From Acanthochlamys bracteata (lineage: Eukaryota; Streptophyta; Magnoliopsida; Pandanales; Velloziaceae), in NCBI GenBank assembly GCA_019914995.1, contig CM034138.1, forward strand, positions 6,392,535 through 6,456,534: DNA of 64,000 bases, given 5' to 3'. Numbering within the stretch: position 1 is the first letter of the stretch; every line of letters starts with the position of its first letter. A program made the position numbers and the translations under genes. Positions 23,381-34,800 of the stretch are shown here, one piece after another. The notes below the pieces were generated by a model. It had not been told where the DNA came from. It searched no databases and saw only the letters and a list, made by a program, of their open reading frames with translations.

Positions 23381-26343
23381 CTAAATTAATAGCAACTCTT
23401 CATCATCATTGTCTTCGTTTTCACTTGTATGTGGATATTCACCCTCATTTCTATCTTTATTTTCACCATCACTTGTATCTCCCACTATCAAAATAAAAAA
23501 TGACGACAAATATCAATTTCAATTGAATTCCAATAACAAAATCAACAGTAAATCAAATTTTAAATAATGATTATACTTACTTGCTTTTTCTTTTCTATCT
23601 AGATTTTCAGGACAATTTCGTCTGTCATATTTAACACCAAACTTATTACAGTAAGCACATCTTCTACTGTCTTAGTTTTGGCTTTAGCAATAGTTTTCTC
23701 CAAACCTCTTTTTATTCTAGTACTACCTCTACAAACCTTTCCTTCTTTTTTTCGTCCCTTCCTTTGTGAGATGTTGGGATTCAAAAGCAAAACTTCAGAA
23801 ATATCACTTGGGGCTTGTAAACTGTTATTAGTAGTACATAAATCATCTATTGTAATCTTCTTTACTTCCTGGAGCCATTGTGATAATTCTTGTAATGTTT
23901 GTAATATCATCTTGTATCCTTCATCGGTTTCAGCCGCTTCATAAATCAATTTATTAGAAAGCATCTGCAGTTGAGTAGTTCTCAATAATTCAGAATTCTC
24001 ATGACCACTTATTGGTGCACCATCATACATAGCTCTATACTTGTTAGCACCCTTCATCCACCTCTTAAGAATAAACTGATATGGTATCTCAATATCACGA
24101 CACTGAAAAACCTTTATAAGATGTCCACAAGGAATTCTCATAAATTCAAAAAATTTACATACACAGTTACCTTCCTTCGTGGCTAGATTGAATCTCACAT
24201 TCCATTCTCGGTCATCACCTTCCAATCGAGACTTGTAAATGTATATCGTAAAACCATCACTACCCCTTTCATCATCAAATAAAATATACTCAGCTTGTGC
24301 TTTCTCAAATTCTTTTTTGAATCTATCGTAGACATTTCTCGTATAAACTTTTGCTGTACTTTTCAAAAGAAATGCACCACCATCGGCAATGCGACATAAG
24401 TGTTCACTAGCATAATCTTTTTTTTTCTTTTTCAAAAAGTTTAGTCAAACACTTGTCGTTCTTCGATACAAATTCTCGAATGATTATCGTTGGTTGAAAA
24501 AAATTCTTGTAAATGGCATTCATACCTTCTGCACGCCCGGTAGTGTTCATACCTGCATAAAATGTATCCAAGTGATAAGCTGGTGCCCATTTCTCTCGAA
24601 TCTCGAATATTCCCCGAAACCATTCATTGTCCTTTAAGTTGTATACAGACATCAACTCCTGCCATCTTGTTTCAAATGTGCTTGGAATATAAGTTTCTTA
24701 AATACACGTCTTGATATCTTCTTTGAACTTTAAACTCTTGAAATAAAGATGTGGAAGCTTCTCGGCAAATTTCTTCATTATATAACACAAACAAAATCTA
24801 TGACGTGTATTTGGAAATACTTTTGCAATAGCTGCTGTCATAACTCTATCCTGATCTGTCATGATTGTAGATGGTGCACGCCCACCCATAGCTGCAAGCC
24901 AAGTCTCAAAAAGCCACTGAAAAGAGTCTTTTGTTTCATCCAAAAGTAGAACACAACCAAACTGGATTGACTGTATGTGATTGTTAACTCCAGTAAACGG
25001 CGCGAATGGCATTTCATATACATTCTTCTGATATGTGGTGTCAAAGAATATCACATAGCCAAAAGTCTGAAACTGCATACGCGATCGACCATCTATCCAG
25101 AAAAAATTTATTGCTCTAGCTTCACTGTCCATCTGTATTGCATAAAAAAAATTTGAATCTTCGATACTCTTCTTTTTGAAAAATTAAACACCGCGGTCGC
25201 ATCGCCACTGATAGGCTTCTTGTACTCTTTCGATGGGCACAAATGGTTTCAACAATCTCTTTCATCAAAACCATTCTATAGTCCGTCAAGTATATCTGCA
25301 ACCTTATGTATAGGTATGCCTTCATCCTAGGGGTGACAATATGGGTTAATGCGTCGATTTCGGGTCAACCCATATAATAATCGGGTTAAAATTATTCAAC
25401 CCTAACTCGATCTATTTATTTATATTGGTTCAAATTATCAATCCTAACCCAACCTATTTATAATCGGGTCAAATTCGGGTCGACTCATTTAATAATTAAA
25501 TTATTAAATAAAAATTATAAATACTAATTTTTAAATAATAATATATATTATTAATTATAATATATTTAAAAAGAAAAATATTAATTTTGATAAAATTTTA
25601 TAAATTAAATAAAAATTAGTTAATATTAAGATAAATTAAAAATATATATATATACAAATTAAATTCAAATTTTTTGCTATTTTTTTCTAATTATTAACTA
25701 ATATACACTATATAAATAGTTATACGGATTAAACGGGTCAACCCGAATCCGACCCGAATCCGTTTAAATTTCTCGGGACATTTTCGAAATCGACCCGAAT
25801 CTGAGTAAGGCTTGATCCGAACCCGATCTTTTCGGGTCGGGTCGAAATTTGCCACCCCTACTTCATCCCGAAATGAATTAATCAAAGCTTTAGCTGCAAC
25901 ATGCATATTTTTACAAACAGGCATGCACATTCTTTTTGCCGGACTAACTAGGTTATGATTATGCTCACCTTCATAACACACCACTTTTCACAATCCATTA
26001 TTTTGTTTTATCACTTTCATCGTTGCACGACACCCGCATTTCGCCGTACTCGTGCTTCTCTTCTTCAATTCATTTTCGGATCCCTCACCTGTTTGTTTTG
26101 CTTTATGGTCTCTATAGTATCCAAAATGGTCATAGGTCATCTGACAAGTTGTGACTTCATCTGAATGAGGAATCCTCTTTTGTGTTCTTGCGGTAACCAC
26201 ACTAAATCCTTGTGTTTTTTCATAATTTATGTAGAATTGTTTAACAACTTTAAGGCTTTCAAAAGTCATCTCTAAACACGGTGATTTGTCATTCTCTTCT
26301 GTTACATTCGGACTTCGATGAGAAGAAAAACTGACCTCGAAAT
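23381..26343 (-). pseudogene. FAR1-like MULE transposase, decayed
   Basis: Read on the minus strand, the gene shows in order: a FAR1-type zinc-finger domain (NYEKTQGFSVV, then CGCRA, YEGEHNHNL); the MULE transposase core with FDTTY (first catalytic Asp), MTDQD (second Asp) and GRAEGMN (probable Glu); a SWIM zinc finger CVCKFFEFMRIPCGH; and a zinc-knuckle-like CAYCNKFGVKYDRRNC. An intron with donor A|GTAAGT (just below 23,581) and acceptor at 23,484 leads to a last acidic exon 23,381-23,483 ending DDEELLLI. The family binds transposon ends and cuts DNA; host FHY3/FAR1 factors descend from it. In-frame stops occur after NNGL, in the region following the insertion and after DIKTCI, with frame changes near 25,130 and 23,660. 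A hAT-like MITE splits the gene at 25,328-25,860. The first exon upstream of the acceptor at 26,344 is not identified. Confidence 0.85.
25328..25860. mobile_element. hAT-like MITE of the TAGGGGTG family, copy B, nested in the MULE
   Basis: A 533-bp element starting TAGGGGTGACAAT and ending ATTTGCCACCCCTA, an inverted repeat with few mismatches. It is flanked on both sides by CTTCATCC (25,320-25,327 and 25,861-25,868), an exact 8-bp duplication of hAT type. The transposase reading (SFRDE then GIPIHKVADILDG) resumes across it once one copy of the duplication is discounted, which confirms the insertion. GGGTCAACCC and GACCCGAA words fill the arms; the core is AT-rich. It has no coding capacity. 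Confidence 0.93.
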
Positions 26344-26948
26344 CTAACAATACAAAAAAAAAAAAAAAGCAATAAACTTTATAACACATTAGGGAGTACA
26401 AGACAATTTTAGTGAATTAGATGCTTTAAAAAAATTACATGTACTGTATTGATCCATAAAGTGGGGTTTTAGGTATCTTGCAAGTAAGAGTGAAGGAGAA
26501 CAGAGGAAAGGTAGAACAGATAGCTTCAACAGAGGAGAAGCAAAAAAATGCTCCCGCCAGGACAGAGAGCTTGATGTTTGTCCTGCCCAAAACATAACAT
26601 TTTTCCTATGATGTTACAAAATTACCCTCCGGTTGACTTTTGTTACTCTCTGCCATTGTTAGTTTGTTTTTTATTAATACTTGTTCCTTTTTCATTTTCT
26701 AAGTTTTAGCATAATAAACAGAGATTTGACACTGCATTGAATTGAATCTTCTTACATTACACATTCAATCATCTTGTCAATTCACATTCCGTTGAAATTT
26801 TTATCAAAAAGAAGAAGAAAGCTTAAACAGATAAACCACTGACATCCCATTGATTCTAAAATGATTACAGCATTTGCCATTACAAATTGAGCATTCATGC
26901 ACTGTACATTCAATCTTCTTGCATTTACACTCAAAATGAAGTTCACAT

Positions 26949-28383
26949 TCAGTGAACTTTACATCAGAAATGAAAACACATCTAATGTCTCTACAACAAC
27001 TCAAACAAGAATGGTTTACAAACACAATACAACACAGTTTTGTTTACAGTCATGTATAGCTTCAACACAACACGACACAACACAACACAGAATATCAAGC
27101 CCAATGTAGAGTTTCAACCAGATTTAACAACCTTAGAGCTGTTGCTGCTGCTTCAAGCACAATTTTTTGCTTCATCGTTTTCTTTCTATCTGAAAGTAGA
27201 GCATACACCCAAGAGACCTGTCAGCACATCAAAAATAAGGAAAAGATAAGCACATACTGTGAACGCAAATGCCATACAATAATAGGGCAGTCCAAGAAAG
27301 TCTTCGTAGCTTCTTTTTTCAAAGCTTTATATGTATTTGTACAGTTAAATGTGATAAAAAATACCTGTAAAATGAAGCTACAATTCACAAACTTCCTCCA
27401 GCCGGAGTTCAGCAGCATTGACAACCTACAACCAAAATAACAAACATTGTCAAATTTTTTGTTCTCTGTTTACCAACACACCAAAAAAAAATTTTAACAC
27501 AAGAGCTCGGTTTTACCAACAGAGCACAATAAAAAATTTCAACATGACAAAATACAATCTTTCTCATTCCCGTCGAATCCATCACAACCGTCGGATAATA
27601 GCCGTTTGATTACCAGCACAGAAAAAAAACAAAAAAAAATTTCATAAAATTCGAAAACATAATCTTCATACTGAAGATTTATTTTGGATTCAAAATCAAT
27701 CAAACTTACTCAAACACAGTACATTTAAATCACCTGACGGTTTACACAAAATTAAAAAAAAATTCAAAAAATTTGAAAAAATTGATCTTTGGACTAAAAA
27801 TTGAAATAGAATCTCAACGCAACAATTTTTCCAAAAGAAAATCGATCACAGGAGAAAGATTGGTTTTCTTTTGAAAAAATTTTCAAATTAAAAAAAAGCA
27901 AAAAAATTAAAATTAAAAGAAAAAGGAATCGATCGTAGTAGGATTAGAGGAAATAAATAGAGAGATCTACGATCGATAAGAAAGAAAGAAAATAAATCGG
28001 AGAAGAAAGGGAAAAAATTGATTCGACGAAAAGGAGGTTCGGTGAATGCGAGGGAGCGAATTTGGAGAGATCTAGCCATAACAGGAAGAAATTGAGAACG
28101 AAAGAGCAAATTTTGGCGCTCGCCGGTGCTGTGCGGCGGATTTTGCCGGTCAGAGGAGCAGACAAGAGAGACGAGAGAAGGAGAGAAGAAGGAAAGGAAA
28201 TGAAAAGAAAAAGAAAAAAAAAACGTCACGCAGAAACACAGCAAGGCAGAAACGAAATTTCTGCCCCCAAAACAGTGCCCCCGTATAGCTATCAGCGTGT
28301 TATAAGTGAATCAATTACAGCCGTCCGATCGAAATGGCGTGCCCTGGGTGCTCCAAATAACAGGAGTGTCTATAACTGCTCCC
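26949..28383 (-). repeat. right terminal inverted repeat of the MULE
   Basis: Inverted partner of 20,717-22,047. It lies upstream of the minus-strand transposase and so may have held its promoter; its CT-rich strand reads like a plant 5' leader. It includes a short ACACA-type simple repeat near 27,060-27,090. The open frame at 27,888-28,244 is a by-product of the CT-rich sequence. Confidence 0.87.
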
Positions 28384-29154
28384 ATATATATATATCTCAC
28401 TGGTAACCCTCTCCAATTCGGTTTAGGAATCTATTCCAAACCAACAGAATACCTGTACTCCTCAACGCTAATGGCTTGTTCGGTAGCTTATGTTATTCCA
28501 CTAGATAGCACTTTAATTCTGAAATACCATGGTTATAAAAATAATATGTTACTATATGTTCCCCTGGTGCATTATATTGCATTAATTGGATAATACATTT
28601 AGGTAAGGTCGGCATTCAATACTATATCCATTAACATAACTTCATAATAACAGCTGAGAAGGGATAAATTTGAAAATGCTCGTAAAATAAAATTTTTTTA
28701 AAATAAAAAATATTTTAAAAGTATTTTAAAAACTAAATTTTATTTTTATTTTTAAAAAATAATAATAATATCTAAAAATATAAATTTTTTTATATTTTTA
28801 ATGAATTTTATAAAATATTATATAAGATTTAGTAAGAAACGTAAAATTAAAAATTTAAATGATAACTAGTTGAAAAGCAATGCCAAACATGTCCTACTAT
28901 ATATGTTTGGATTCTAAGATCTACGTTTGATATACAAAAATGTTTAAGTTTCTGAAAATCTGCTTCACACATGAAGTAACCAATGAATTATATTCTTCTT
29001 TTTCTGACCTATGATCCATGAAGTAACCTTCTTCACCTCTTTTCATTGGGCATCTTATTGTGCAAGTGACAAATTTAGCGGACTTATGTAAGTGTACTTT
29101 GGCAAAAGCTTCAAGTCAATCATAGAATTATATGAAACTGCTTAGGGCGTGTTT

Positions 29155-29377
29155 CCCTACACCACATATCCTACTTTTTTAAAATTCATTTTTAATATAA
29201 AATAAATAAAAATTTTAAAATAATTTTTTCTATAAAAATATATATTTTTTTAATTTAATTTTAAAACTTACTATTAATACAAATTTAATATAAAATTTAT
29301 TTTTATTAAATACTTTTAATTTTTAATTTAGTTTTTTAAACTTACTTTCTAAAATTCAAGTTTATCCCAGGGCACCC
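29155..29377. mobile_element. Tourist-like MITE (TTA target duplication)
   Basis: Starts GGGCGTGTTTCCC and ends with GGGCACCC, flanked by TTA on both sides (29,152-29,154 and 29,378-29,380). A three-base TTA/TAA duplication is the mark of PIF/Harbinger elements. The core is AT-rich. Confidence 0.7.
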
Positions 29378-29674
29378 TTATATATAGATCGAAGATTTTG
29401 TAAGCAGATGCAAATTGTCTTGAACAGTGATTACTTTATTTGCTTATCTAGATGCAACATTGAACACTTAACTTTTTCTTGTTCTTGAACAGGTGCCGTG
29501 GTTTTCCTTGGTAAAGACTCCAATGCTATGCAAATCAGAACAGGAGGAACTGATAAGTGTTGGCTATTACTGAGAAAGAGGCCCTCTCTAAGTTAAGCTG
29601 AAAAATTATATTTGTTACAATTGTGCAGCTTTGCTGGTGGCACATTTGTAACTTCAGTTTTCCCACCCATCTAA

Positions 29675-29969
29675 GAGCGTGTTTCAAACATCCGTAACTC
29701 TACTTTCTTTCACCAGATTTTGAGTTTTAAATAGTTCATATATTTCAATTACATAAAAAATTCAAAACTTTATTTTCACATACGGAATTCTAATTCTTTT
29801 TTTTTATTTGCACATTTTTTAATGCAATTATATTTTTCAATTTTTAACACACTTTTAAAAACGATTGAAACACATATACTGAACTTCACTTTCACTTTAT
29901 TTTTCAAGAAATTCTAATTCTTATTTTTTACTTTTACGAAACTCAGTTACGGATATTTGAAATACGTCA
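29675..29969. mobile_element. Tourist-like MITE (TAA target duplication)
   Basis: A good inverted repeat: the left end GAGCGTGTTTCAAACATCCG pairs with the right end, whose reverse complement includes ACGTATTTCAAATATCCG. TAA flanks both sides (29,672-29,674 and 29,970-29,972). A sister copy of nearly equal size is at 43,666-43,954. PIF/Harbinger type, without coding capacity. Confidence 0.8.
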
Positions 29970-31831
29970 TAAGTGGACGACAATCAAGCTTTGCAAAATT
30001 CAGCATTCCTCCGAATGGTGAGAGTTATTTCTGGTCCAAGAAGGGATCTGCACCTGAAATTTTGGTTACAGCATTCATCTAATGCCCCATGCTATCCGTT
30101 TGAGAACTCTGCTTGTAGTACTCTTGGTTCCTGCCAATGCCATGTGATCAATGGTTTATGGAGTTAAGTTTTTTTTAGCCCATTGCTTTATAGGTGATTT
30201 CTTTTAATGGCATTTGAAAAGAAATAGAAAATATGTTATTTTATTTTAATAAACGAGTTTTACTTATTTTAATATAAAAAAATTAATAAAAATAAAAAAA
30301 TTAATAACAACACAAATAGTTATCATGCACGATGAATCGGATGGTGTAACAGAAAATCTAGTTTTTTCGGCTTTGACGTACTTTAGTCAGATAGTTATCA
30401 AACAACCAAATGCTGTGAGGTGGTTACGTATATCATTCCCTTTTCATATTTTGAAATGTTTTCCAGTTCTTTTGTGGTATATGCAACTATTTGAACATAA
30501 GCTATTTCTGTTGGAATTGTCAACAGATTCTTCTAGTCTTTCTATTTGTTCGTTCCTTATTTGAGAGCAGAGCAGTTCTATTTGATCTTCAATGTTCACA
30601 CAATTTGAATGACCGTTTTCAGAAATACATCTGTAAACTGTCCAACAAAAACTGGTTATGATTGAGATCTCCTTACTATCACCTCAAAATTCACTTTTTA
30701 CAATTTATTTTTAATGTAATAAATAAATAATTTAAAATAAATTTTTTATCAATTTTTTTTTAATTTCAATTTTAAAACTTACTTTAATATAAAATTAATA
30801 TAAAAATTTATTTTTTATTTAATTTTTTTAACTTTTATTTAATTTTTTTAATTGATTTTCTAAAAATTTAAGTTTTTTTATTTTAACTCTTAAGTAAACA
30901 CGCTCTAAAAAAAGCAAAAATGTAGAATTAGGTCATATTTGGAAAAAAAAAATTTCTCAATTTTTTATTTTATGTTTTCTAATAAAATTTTTAAAATATT
31001 CTACAAAAAATTTTTTAAAGTTTTAATAAAGTACAAAAAAATTCTTCGTCGTAAAATCTTTTTATTAGTTATTATTATTATTATTTTTTATAAAAAAAAA
31101 TAAAACTCATTATTTAAAATTCTTAAAATACTCCTCCTTTTTAATAAGCACTCTCAAACATCCCTTTAGAAGAGGAGATTCAATTGCCCAAAAAAAAAAT
31201 GACCTGGAGGACAAACCTGAAGACAAGTTGAACACTAGTGCACAGTAAAAGAGAGACGGTTCAAATACAACTTGAACTAAAGTGTGCAAACAATTGGCGA
31301 AGTTATTTGTTCACTGACCCACACCACCTTCACCGAAAAGCTAAAAACAGCACATAAAACAAGGAAAGAGGTAGCCAATAAAACTTTTTAGGGGTGGTAT
31401 ACGCAGATTCGTTACCAACACAAACAAATGAATGTGTTTACAAGTATTGCTTCCTGCAAAAGAAATCATGTTAAACATGATTTACTTTTTAACATCCATG
31501 GGAAGGGCTCTGGCTCACTTGTGCTTGAATGAGGTTGATGCCATATTGATATTCGCTTTAGAGATTTTACACTGTATATCAAAAAGCATCACAAGCTTTA
31601 GAGCATGCAGAGTACTAAGTAGGGGATCCTCGAAACTATTTTTTGATACAGCGAAGAACACTAAAAGAAAATTTCTCAACACTCAGATTGGATTTCCCTC
31701 CCAACAGCAACAACTTTAAGCAAGTATATAAGAGGGCTGACAAGCTATAAATAGTAGTTGCTAGATCTCTTTTCAAGAGCCACAGAAGCCTATTTGTTCC
31801 AATCCATTTCTTCTACTGAAGCATGTAGCCA

Positions 31832-34800
31832 CTAGGTAACCTTTCGTCTCTTTGTCTGTGGAGATCTAAAGAGCATTCGCACCGAGACTAGAGGATCGTC
31901 TACCTGCAGAATGTACACAAAATGCAGGTAAACTAAAGGAACTTTCCTAAATAAATTAGGTTACAAAAATCAACGTTTTACCTCATCAAGAAAAGTAGAC
32001 TGGGTTGCTAAATGCGTTGAATCCTTCTCTTGGTTGTATAAAGCTGAAAGGGTCATCTTCCAGCCAGGCATGCTTACACCATCTGCCTGAGCTACCCAGG
32101 GGCAAAATGATCTATGCTGTTTTATTGGATCAAACTTGTTGGATTTATTGCACAAAGACTCTTTCGCACCTGAAGTTTGGGAAGAAAAGATAAGATGGGA
32201 ACCAGGTCGTAGGACGTTTTAATTCAACTTCAACATAAAATCATTATTTGAACATATGTACTATATTATATACGTGGTCGATAGAATCTGAACAAGTTTT
32301 AAAGTTCAACTATACTTTTGAAAATTCTCCAGTATTAACAAACTCAACATTCAAACGCAAGGTACATCAGAACTATAATGAGAAGGGAGCGAGTTGCAAG
32401 CTCAGAAAGGGAGTTGCTCGTTAAGAAATCAGCTTTCATTAACAAAAGTAGAATAGACATCCTTGCAACTCTTCCATGATTCCCTTGTCTGAGTGTCCGA
32501 TATTTTCAAACTTACTATTTGAATATTTAACTACAGTCAATCATGAATTCTATTGATTATAGCAAAGCATAACTAATCTTTCTACCCACGCACGCATTAA
32601 TTCCCAAAGTAAAATCTAAATAATCACCACTTGTGGCTTGTAATCAGCACAATATGATGGTTTCCAGAACTTCGAAGGAAATAAAAAGCATGATGGAGCC
32701 TATATTCAAATCACTAGCATTGTGAAAACCGAAAACACAAGCATATACGCATATGGCTACACATTCATAGTCACACTTGGATCCAAATAAGCAGTACTCT
32801 TACTGAAAGGAAGTCGAAGAAGGAAGATAAAATTATAGCTTAACCAACATCCTTCCGAGTACCAATTTTAGTTTAGCAGAAACAAGGAACACATGAGTTC
32901 TTTTTTGTCCAAGACAAGGTTATTTTCCTCCCTCATTCAAGGAAGGTTGAATGCTTTGGTAGCAATAATGGATTGAGTGACCATTGTTTAGCATCTTGAG
33001 CACAAAAAATATTTTTAGTCACTAAATATGGACCAGTTACATAAGATAACAGTAATGCTAGGTGCTCGATCATTTTACATGTTTTACTTATTATGAGCTT
33101 AACTGGTTGATGGGAGAAATGAGATGCAGCACTACCCAGCCGCAGTTTTGCAACAAATGTAAACAGCTATGAAACACTTTGATATGGCCATATCTCTCCA
33201 TCAGTCATTTCCCACTTAGAATGTGGTCAGGATGAAATTTTAGTGATTGACTTGGTGGAAAGAGCAATGAAAACAGACACTCAAATTGCATATTATTAAT
33301 ACTATTACCTTAGGAGGTAGATAGCATAAAGAAACTAGATCATTTCCCTTAGCTCTGCAGGATTTAGCTTTGCCATATGATTGAAATACCTACCACAGTT
33401 CCAAGATGATTGCTTACCTAGTGAATGCTGCACATATACATGATTAGAACATGCCACAGAGTTCCAAGATCATTGCTTACCTGGTGAATGCTGCACATAT
33501 ACATCAGCTACAACAGAAGATAGGCAGTTTGTTTTCAACCCTTTGTTCAAAGTGCTAGGACTAATGGCATCTCTGGAAGAACTCAGTGCTATATTTGAAG
33601 ATGTATAATTGTTTCCGTCAGAAGCTCCACTGCAGCTGTCCTTCGAGAAAATAATCTGGTCAGAGTCATCTGCAGTTTTTGCTGTATTTTTCTTAAAGGC
33701 TTCATTAACAATAGTTCCATTAGAATCTGAAGTTGTTTCCTGACTTTCATCAATCCCAGCATTATCATAATTACTAGATCCTCCGATGGTGGTATGCTGC
33801 TCTGAGCTGATGACATTGCCAGTCTTTGGACTGGCAGGACCATCCTTCTCCGCATGAAAACCTTCTATTTGTGGGGATTCTTCAATATTGTTACTGCTTC
33901 CGGAGATAAAGACCAGATCGCTATCTCTTTTCCGCTTCAATGAACCTGCAGTGTCTATACCAAGTTTCAATGCAATGTTCAAATCTATTCTAAGCTGCGA
34001 GCTACTATTCTGTGAAGAAGACATACCAGAATTGGAGAAGAGCTGAGTTCTTAAATGTCTGCTAACAATTGGAAATGAAACTCTTGGTCTAAAATTCTGT
34101 TGTGTTGGAGGAGGACCACCAGCAATTGTCAAATTCAAGCCTACTGGTCCTTCTTTGTTAGCAACAACGCTAAAATTGCAGTCTCCTTTATCAGCATTCT
34201 GATCTTTCCCCCCAAACCTCCTGCTTCCGGTAGCTTTTATCTCGCCAACAGGATGAACAGGACAAGTAGAACACTCATCCTGATCAATTATTCTGAAAAC
34301 TTCCAGTGGGCGCTGAATAGTTCTGAAAGCCCACAATCCCACACACGCACCACAAAGATTACAGTCTAATACAATAGATCTGGGATCATAGCTAAATTCA
34401 TCAAGGGTGGAGTTGGTGTCTGTTTGCTCCGCATTCTCATTATTTGCATCTGCAGAGTAAAGCAAAAAACCACCACTCTGTTTCTGGCATGTCCCTGCTG
34501 ACAATTCAGTTGAATGAGCATGTCCCTCAATTTCCTGCTCCTCAACATCAACTATATAGGGAAGAACCCGCGGCTCCCATCCACAGAGACTTATTACCTT
34601 CTGTGCCTGCACAGTAGTTCTGGATTTAAATATTTACGTCATAAATCTAAGGAGATGATTCCTCAAAAAGAAGTGAAACTGAGCCAGCAAACGAGTACCA
34701 CCAAGGTGATACGGTAAAGTGTGCGGGATGCTCTAGTTCTAAACATATGATACAGAATAAAGTGTGAACTGCAGTTTAAATCATTCAGCTTTAACATATA

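Larger units (their letters stand above)
20717..28383 (-). mobile_element. Mutator-like element (MULE) with long terminal inverted repeats
   Basis: A 7.7 kb DNA transposon. Its two ends are inverted copies of each other over about 1.3-1.4 kb: reading inward, both start GG(G)AGCAGTTAT, followed by (T/C)GTTATTTGG-like sequence and GCACCCAGGGCA. Both ends abut an (AT)n run, so a target duplication of 8-12 bases is possible but not informative. Inside, on the minus strand, lies a FAR1-like MULE transposase gene (23,381-26,343), and near the left arm a long T-rich tract. A hAT-like MITE (25,328-25,860) has landed in the transposase gene. Long arms plus a MULE transposase with FAR1 and SWIM domains place it in Mutator. 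The transposase is decayed, so the element is not autonomous now. Confidence 0.88.
28384..31831. other. intergenic DNA rich in small MITEs
   Basis: Besides the two MITEs listed separately, AT-rich MITE-like blocks lie at about 28,655-28,895, 30,675-30,905 and 30,925-31,170. About 31,400-31,831 is probably the 3' UTR and downstream flank of the C3HC gene. No host gene is supported; the open frames at 28,306-28,593, 29,973-30,167 and 31,432-31,719 have no recognisable domain. Confidence 0.5.

Noticed and set aside
27888-28244. 118-codon minus-strand open frame
   Set aside because: It lies in the CT-rich part of the MULE right arm, and its Phe/Ser/Leu-rich peptide follows from base composition.
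29491-29570. Exon-like frame VPWFSLVKTPMLCKSEQEE after an acceptor
   Set aside because: No upstream exon or homologous family was recognised and it sits among MITEs.
32066-32105. tRNA-like segment (reverse complement near GAGCTCAGGCAGATGG-like D arm)
   Set aside because: It lies inside exon 6 of the C3HC gene (coding AQADGVSMPGW), and no anticodon arm or T arm follows at the right spacing.
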